From JACVRW01 sp036407035 (GTDB lineage: Bacteria > Actinomycetota > Thermoleophilia > Solirubrobacterales > Thermoleophilaceae), in contig DASXAA010000094.1 of the NCBI GenBank assembly GCA_036407035.1, positions 4,361 to 68,360 of the forward strand: 64,000 nucleotides of DNA, given 5' to 3'. A program made the translations under genes and the position numbers. This document shows, piece after piece, positions 59,555-64,000 of this stretch; position 1 is the first letter of the stretch, and the number at the start of each line of letters is the position of its first letter. Below the pieces are notes generated by a model, which was not told where the DNA came from, ran no database searches, and saw nothing but the letters and a program-made list of their open reading frames with translations.

Positions 59555-59853
59555 ATCGCCAAGCGCGTCCTTCAACCACCCAATCTCACTTTTCTTCCCA
59601 AGCCTGAATATCCATACTCGCCCGGGACCACGGCCGGGGGATTGGTGTACACGTCCGTGAGGGAGGCGCGACGCTCGACGAGGTGTTGAAGTGCAACGTG
59701 TACCTCGCCGATATCCGGTACTTCCAGGCGATGAACGACGTGTTCTCCACGTTCTTCCCCACCCACCCGCCGGCACGCACCACTGTCCAAGCGCCGCTCG
59801 CAGAGCCCGAGATGCTGGTTGAAATCGAGGCTATCGCCTGGATCGGTGAGTGA
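59555..59853 (+). pseudogene. Relic of a RidA-family (YjgF/UK114) gene
   Basis: AAGGAGGAGACG is followed by ATC where an ATG would be expected, then AKRVLQPPNLTFLPKPEYPY and TTAGGLVYTS in one frame. In another frame follow REGGATLDEVLKCNVYLADI, FQAMNDVFSTFF and PPARTTVQAPLAEPEMLVEI, the C-terminal half of RidA including the Arg that binds the substrate carboxylate. About 30-35 residues between the two parts are missing. Start-codon loss, internal deletion and frameshift together make this a pseudogene. RidA normally hydrolyses reactive enamines and imines. Confidence 0.75.
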
Positions 59854-59908
59854 GGACGATCACGGCACCTCGCGCGAGCCGCCTCCGGCGCGCGGGGTCC
59901 CGCCGGGC

Positions 59909-60022
59909 TCACTCCACCGATAGACAGACGGCCGTTGCGTCGTCTGTGAGCTCTCCCTCGCCGGCGGCCAGGACGGCCCTGTGCACCTCGCGGACGGTGT
60001 CGGCGGCGGTCTGGCGCGATGA
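59909..60022 (-). pseudogene. C-terminal relic of a SpoIIE/RsbU-type phosphatase
   Basis: On the minus strand, ending at TGA 59909, one frame reads QTAADTVREVHRAVLAAGEG followed by ELTDDATAVCLSVE. This matches the last helix and the GELxDDATxLCL terminal strand of PP2C-type SpoIIE phosphatases. No upstream remainder is present: the LtrA gene begins its stop at 60080. A truncated fragment left by deletion. Confidence 0.5.
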
Positions 60023-60079
60023 TGCACGCCGCCCCCAGGATCCAGCGGCTACCGTCCCGGACGCCTGCTGGGAGTCGCG

Positions 60080-61270
60080 TCAGCCGCCCGCTCGGCTGCC
60101 GACCGGATCCAGGGCCGCCTCGAAGGCCGTCTGAGCGACCAGGGCAATGGCCAGAATTGCCATGAGCGCCAGCGAGTCGAGCCCGTCGCCGACGGCCGCG
60201 AGCGCGCCGGCCAGCGCGGCGACCGCGAGCCGTCCGGCGAGCACGCGCGCCGGCAGGCCGGCGGGGGCGGCCGACTGGATCGCGGACAGCGCGAGGAGCG
60301 CGGCGGCCAGCGCCACGCCCAGGAGCGGCGCCGCGTGGGCGGCCGGGCCGCCGCGCACGGCCTCCTCGATGGCGACCCAGACGCCGACGCCCACCGCCGC
60401 GATCGCGGCCAGCAGGGGCAGGTGGCCATACCCGAAGACGAACGAGCGGCGGCGCTCGCTCGGGCCGCCGGCCAGCGCCCAGTTGAAGACGTCGGCGTCG
60501 AAGCGCGCGAAGTAGAGCCGCCACAGGGCCGCGGCCAGGGCGAAGCCGAGCGCGGCCGTCAGCGCCGAGCCGACGGCCCAATCGGCCTGCGCCGTGCCGA
60601 CCGACACGGCGATGATCGCCTCGCCGAGCACGATCAGGGTGAAGAGGCCGAAGCGCTCCGGCATGTGCGACAGGTGGCGAGGCAGGTCGCCGCGACGGAC
60701 GTACACGAGCACGCCGGTGATCAGGTCGACGGCGATCGCCAGCGCCCAGACCGCGTAGCGCGCCGCCCCCGGCACGGCCAGCGACGCCACGAAGATCAGG
60801 CCGCCAGCCGTGAAGCCGACCAGATGCGGACCCACGAGCGGCCGCAGCCGCGCGTCGGTCCGCTGCGCCCAGGCGTAGAGCGCGACCAGGTCGGCGCGCA
60901 GCAGCCCATAGGCGACGACGAAGCCCGCCGTGCGCCCGTCGAAGGCGTGCGGGATCGTTGCCGCCATACCCGCGACGAGCAGCATCGCCCCGACCAGCAC
61001 GGCGCCGAACGCGCCCTCGTCGTCGTCGAACAGGTCGGCGGCGTAGGCGTACGTCGTCCACGTCCACCACACCGGGACGAAGAGCCCGGCGAAGACCGCT
61101 GCCCCGCGCACGGACACGTCAGCGTGCAGCGCGTCGGCGAGCTGGGCGATCGCGACGACGAAGACGAGATCGAAGAAGAGCTCGGTCCAGGTCGCCCGCC
61201 GGTCGAGCGGGCCCTCGCCCGCCTCCTGGAGGCGCAGCGCGGTCCGGTGTCGGGTCGCCAGTTGCGGCAT
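60080..61270 (-). CDS. LtrA family (low temperature requirement A) membrane protein
   Basis: 396 residues with about ten to twelve membrane helices. Family signatures: WTELFFDLVFVVAIAQLADA near the N-terminus, FVPVWWTWTTYAYAADLFDDDE, and PERFGLFTLIVLGEAIIAVS in the middle. Start chosen at the ATG at 61270, directly before the LtrA domain; the upstream extension overlaps the divergent dapB-like gene. Function of the family is poorly known; it was named from a Listeria cold-growth mutant. Confidence 0.88.
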   Translation of the reverse strand: MPQLATRHRTALRLQEAGEGPLDRRATWTELFFDLVFVVAIAQLADALHADVSVRGAAVFAGLFVPVWWTWTTYAYAADLFDDDEGAFGAVLVGAMLLVAGMAATIPHAFDGRTAGFVVAYGLLRADLVALYAWAQRTDARLRPLVGPHLVGFTAGGLIFVASLAVPGAARYAVWALAIAVDLITGVLVYVRRGDLPRHLSHMPERFGLFTLIVLGEAIIAVSVGTAQADWAVGSALTAALGFALAAALWRLYFARFDADVFNWALAGGPSERRRSFVFGYGHLPLLAAIAAVGVGVWVAIEEAVRGGPAAHAAPLLGVALAAALLALSAIQSAAPAGLPARVLAGRLAVAALAGALAAVGDGLDSLALMAILAIALVAQTAFEAALDPVGSRAGG

Positions 61271-61343
61271 CCCTGATGTTGTACCCGGGAGGCCTTCGGG
61301 GAGTGGGCCGAGTGACGGTGCAAGGTCGAACGAGGAGGTCGGT

Positions 61344-62159
61344 ATGGATGAGGGCAAGCGGCTGTCCGTCTGCATCGCGGGCGCCACGGGCTGGGCGGGG
61401 CGGGCGCTCGTGCAGGGCGTGCTCGACGCTCCCGACCTGGCGCTCCGCTCGGCGGTCGCCCGGTCGGCGGCCGGACAGGACCTCGGCGCGGCCCTCGGAG
61501 GCGATCCGCTCGGCGTCCAGGTGCACGAGACCGCGGACGACGCTCTCGACGGCGTCGACGTGCTGATCGACTACACGTCGGTGACGGTGGTCAAGCGGAA
61601 CGCCCTTGCCGCCATCGACGCCGGCGTGGCCGTCGTGATCGGGACCTCCGGCCTGACGGCTGACGACTACGCGGACATCGACCGCGCGGCGCGCGACCGC
61701 TCGATCGGCGTCGTCGCGTCCGGGAACTTCTCGCTCACAGCCGCCATGTGCCAGGCCGGCGCGCTGCTCGCGGCCCGTCACCTGCCGCACTGGGAGGTCA
61801 TCGACTACGCGAGCGCGACCAAGCCGGACGTGCCGAGCGGGACCGCCCGGGAGCTCGCCGAGCGCCTCGGGGACGTCCGGCCTCCGGAGCTCGGCCATCC
61901 CATCGAGGAGCTCCACGGGCCCCAGGAGGCGCGCGGCGCGACGGTCGGCGGCACCCAGGTGCATTCCGTCCGCGTCCCGAGCTTCGTCGTCTCGACCGAG
62001 GTCGTGTTCGGCCTGCCGGACGAGCGGCTGACCATCCGCCACGACGCCGGCGGCACGCCGGAGCCCTACGTCGCCGGGACGCTGCTCGCCACCCGCAGGG
62101 TGCGCGAGCTCGTGGGCTTGACGCGCGGGCTCGACACGCTGCTCACCGGCGGCGCATAG
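61344..62159 (+). CDS. DapB-like dihydrodipicolinate reductase family protein
   Basis: 271 residues with the DapB fold: nucleotide loop IAGATGWAGRA (11-21), IDYTS (75-79), VVIGTSGLT (98-106), SGNFSLT (126-132), and KPDVPSGTARE (160-170). DapB reduces HTPA in lysine and diaminopimelate synthesis. The paired catalytic histidines of typical DapB (HHRHKxDxPSGT) are replaced by A156-S157; Lys160 and the PSGTA loop remain. It may be a DapB homologue with another substrate or altered chemistry. Good Shine-Dalgarno (GAGGAGG). Followed by an F420-type oxidoreductase after 17 nt. Confidence 0.82.
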   Translation: MDEGKRLSVCIAGATGWAGRALVQGVLDAPDLALRSAVARSAAGQDLGAALGGDPLGVQVHETADDALDGVDVLIDYTSVTVVKRNALAAIDAGVAVVIGTSGLTADDYADIDRAARDRSIGVVASGNFSLTAAMCQAGALLAARHLPHWEVIDYASATKPDVPSGTARELAERLGDVRPPELGHPIEELHGPQEARGATVGGTQVHSVRVPSFVVSTEVVFGLPDERLTIRHDAGGTPEPYVAGTLLATRRVRELVGLTRGLDTLLTGGA

Positions 62160-62176
62160 GGCGTAGGCTCCCGGCC

Positions 62177-63142
62177 GTGCCCGCCTCCCAGCTCCGCATC
62201 GGCCTGCAGATCCCGAGCTTCAACTTCCCCGGTGTCGGCCCCGAGCAGCTGCTCGACACGCTCACCGGGATCGCGCGGACGGCCGAGGGCTCGGGCTTCG
62301 ACTCGATCTGGGTGATGGACCATCTCAATCAGATCCCGGGCGTCGGCCCGAGGGACCACTGGATGCTCGAGGGCAACACCGCGCTCGCCGCCCTGGCCGG
62401 GCGCACGTCCAGCCTGCACCTCGGGCTGATGGTCGGCGGCGTGACCTACCGGAACCCGGCGCTGCTCGCCAAGATCACCACGTCGCTCGACGTCCTCTCC
62501 GGCGGGCGCGCCGTGCTCGGCATCGGCGCCGCCTGGTTCGAGGCCGAGCATCGCGCCTTCGGCTACGACTTCCCGCCGATCGCCGAGCGGTTCGAGCGCC
62601 TGGAGGACGCGCTACGGATCGCCCGAGCGATGTTCACCGAGGACCAGCCGACGGTGGAGGGCAAGCACCACTCAGTCCACGAGATCCTCAACCGCCCGCG
62701 TCCTGTACGGGGCGACATCCCGATCATGATCGGCGGAAGCGGCGAGCGGAAGACGCTGCGGCTGGTGGCCCAGTACGGCGACGCGTCCAACGTGATCGCC
62801 GATCTCGAGCGGGTGCGCCACCTGATGGGTGTGATCGAGAGGCACTGCGATGACGTCGGCCGCGACCCCGCCGAGATCACGAAGACCAAGCTCGGCACGC
62901 TCATGCTCGCGCGCACGCGCGAGGAGGCTGACGCCATGGTCGCGCCGCTGCGCGAGCGCATACCGGCGGAGCGCATCGCCGCGTTCGTGATCGCCGGCGA
63001 CGCCGAGGGCGTCGGCGAGGCCGTGGCAGCCCACCTCGACGCCGGACTGGACGGGCTGATCGTGAACATGCCGAACGTGTACGACCTCGACGTCGTGGCC
63101 GCCGCCGGCGAGGTGCTCTCGAAGGCGATCGCCGGCTCTTAG
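62177..63142 (+). CDS. Luciferase-like (LLM class) F420-type oxidoreductase
   Basis: 321 residues from GTG 62177, which is 7 nt after TAGGCT (62164-62169), suggesting a leaderless message. TIM-barrel family: GLQIPSFNFPG, GFDSIWVMDHLNQIPG, HLGLMVGGVTYRNPALLAK, LSGGRAVLGIGAAWFEAEH and PIMIGGSGERKTLRL are characteristic of bacterial luciferase-like enzymes that use F420 or FMN. Substrate unknown. Its stop codon overlaps the stop of the convergent aminotransferase gene (63139-63142). Confidence 0.9.
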   Translation: MPASQLRIGLQIPSFNFPGVGPEQLLDTLTGIARTAEGSGFDSIWVMDHLNQIPGVGPRDHWMLEGNTALAALAGRTSSLHLGLMVGGVTYRNPALLAKITTSLDVLSGGRAVLGIGAAWFEAEHRAFGYDFPPIAERFERLEDALRIARAMFTEDQPTVEGKHHSVHEILNRPRPVRGDIPIMIGGSGERKTLRLVAQYGDASNVIADLERVRHLMGVIERHCDDVGRDPAEITKTKLGTLMLARTREEADAMVAPLRERIPAERIAAFVIAGDAEGVGEAVAAHLDAGLDGLIVNMPNVYDLDVVAAAGEVLSKAIAGS

Positions 63143-64000
63143 GCGAACAGCGCCGCCAGCGCCTCGGCGAACACCTCGGTGTGCCGGTCCACGTCGGCCT
63201 CGCTCGTGTCGGGGCAGACGAGCGTCATGTTGTGGAACGGCGTCATCAGCACGCCGCGGTTCAGCAGGAAGAGGTGCAGCACGTCCTCGAGCTCGGCGTC
63301 GCCGAGGGCCGCGCTCGCGCCGCCGCTCGTGGGCGGCTTGGGCGCGAACGCCAGCTCCGCCCGGGCGCCGAGCTGCACGATCGACCACGGCACGCCGCTC
63401 GCGGCGATCGCCTCGCGGACGCCCGCCACTAGCCGGTCGCAGAGCGAGATCATGCGGGCGAACGCCTCGTCGGTGAGCACCTCGGCGAGGGTCGCGCGCG
63501 CGGCGGCCAGGGAGAGCGCGTTGCCGGCGAGCGTCCCGCCTATGCCGCCGACGTCGACGAGGTCGGCGCCCTCGAGCGCGTCGATCCGGGCGGCCACGTC
63601 AGCGGTGACGCCGTAGGCGCCGATCGGGATGCCGCCGGCGATCGCCTTGCCGAGCGTCACGACGTCCGGCCGCAGCGCCCACGCCGCCGTGCAGCCGCCG
63701 GGCCCGGCGCTCAGCGTGTGGGTCTCGTCGATGATCAGCAGCGTCCCCGTGTCCCGGCACGCCTCCGCGAGGCCGTCCAGGAATCCCGGCTCCGGCAGCA
63801 CGATGCCGATGTTCGTGAGGGCGGGCTCCGCCAGCACGCAGGCGATCTCGCCGGAGGCGAGCAGCGTCCGGACCGCCTCGAGGTCGTTCCACTCGCACAC
63901 CTCGGTGGTCGTCGCCGGGTCGACCGCGGGGCCCACGTTCCCCTCGCGCGAACGCGGCCGCGCGCCGACCAGCGTCACGATCGTCTCGTCGACGGTGCCG
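63139..64000 (-). CDS. Class III aminotransferase, glutamate-1-semialdehyde aminomutase-like (partial)
   Basis: The gene runs off the right edge: the frame is open to base 64000 (GTVDETIVTLVGAR at the edge), so a GTG near 63978 is not the true start. The visible 287 residues are the C-terminal part of a PLP fold-type I enzyme: LLIIDETHTLSAGPG (PLP-binding Asp), then VVTLGKAIAGGIPIGAYG with the Schiff-base Lys, and GGTLAGNALSLAAARATL. This pattern is typical of glutamate-1-semialdehyde 2,1-aminomutases and related aminotransferases. Convergent with the oxidoreductase gene, with the stop codons overlapping by 4 nt. Confidence 0.88.
   Translation of the reverse strand, partial: GTVDETIVTLVGARPRSREGNVGPAVDPATTTEVCEWNDLEAVRTLLASGEIACVLAEPALTNIGIVLPEPGFLDGLAEACRDTGTLLIIDETHTLSAGPGGCTAAWALRPDVVTLGKAIAGGIPIGAYGVTADVAARIDALEGADLVDVGGIGGTLAGNALSLAAARATLAEVLTDEAFARMISLCDRLVAGVREAIAASGVPWSIVQLGARAELAFAPKPPTSGGASAALGDAELEDVLHLFLLNRGVLMTPFHNMTLVCPDTSEADVDRHTEVFAEALAALFA

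Noticed and set aside
1..64000. CRISPR arrays, insertion sequences, integrase or att sites
   Set aside because: No spaced direct repeats of CRISPR type, no transposase or integrase motifs and no terminal inverted repeats were seen. The island-like character rests on gene content and decay, not on a mobile element.

Overview
The window is very GC-rich DNA, densely packed with genes. Many genes start with GTG or TTG, overlap by 4 nt (ATGA/GTGA), or appear to be leaderless. An F420-type luciferase-like oxidoreductase, PucR and LAL-type LuxR regulators, an actinobacterial-style Tad pilus locus and families of secreted Ala/Arg-rich repeat proteins together suggest an actinobacterium. My best guess is the Thermoleophilia (Solirubrobacterales-like). 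That placement is inference; there is no rRNA or tRNA gene to confirm it.

Layout. 1-3.2 kb: a minus-strand operon with an inositol-3-phosphate synthase, two TIM-barrel sugar isomerase-like proteins and a zinc dehydrogenase. 3.3-11.6 kb: one 2754-residue secreted repeat protein. 11.7-20.5 kb: membrane-anchored proteins (one active-looking zinc metallopeptidase, one pseudo-peptidase, one unrecognised), a PucR regulator, a phosphosulfolactate synthase-like gene divergent from split TauE/SafE exporter genes, and VOC and cupin proteins. 20.6-31.5 kb: a Tad/Flp pilus locus (prepilin peptidase, TadG-like, lipoprotein, CpaB, CpaE-TadE fusion, TadE, TadA, TadB, TadC) with a NarL-type two-component pair and a small pilin-like gene. 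31.6-48.3 kb: an accessory island of secreted LamG-like and Cys-module proteins with shuffled C-terminal modules, mixed with intact and decayed anchored proteins and an OmpR-type two-component system. 48.4-55.3 kb: PucR and two tandem LAL regulators. 55.5-60.1 kb: a large secreted protein, small ORFs and two gene relics. 60.1-64 kb: LtrA-like, DapB-like, luciferase-like oxidoreductase and a class III aminotransferase running off the end.

The main candidate for an undescribed system is a family of at least eight proteins around the Tad locus. They share a pilin-like N-terminus: a short tail often ending in an acidic-x-Gly motif, one membrane helix, then a segment of the form [VL]P...VCxVRxVL...C. 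This module is joined to different C-terminal parts: zinc metallopeptidases, degenerate peptidases, a repeat protein, or unknown sequence. Most of these genes have the same promoter (TTGGGC or a close variant, 32-34 nt, TAGCNT or TACGGT) placed 8-9 nt from the start codon. A second element, TGKGC-N5-GCMCA, recurs upstream of tadV, other anchored or secreted genes and the regulators. The parsimonious reading, which is inference, is a regulon that makes Tad-linked, surface-anchored enzymes and displayed proteins.
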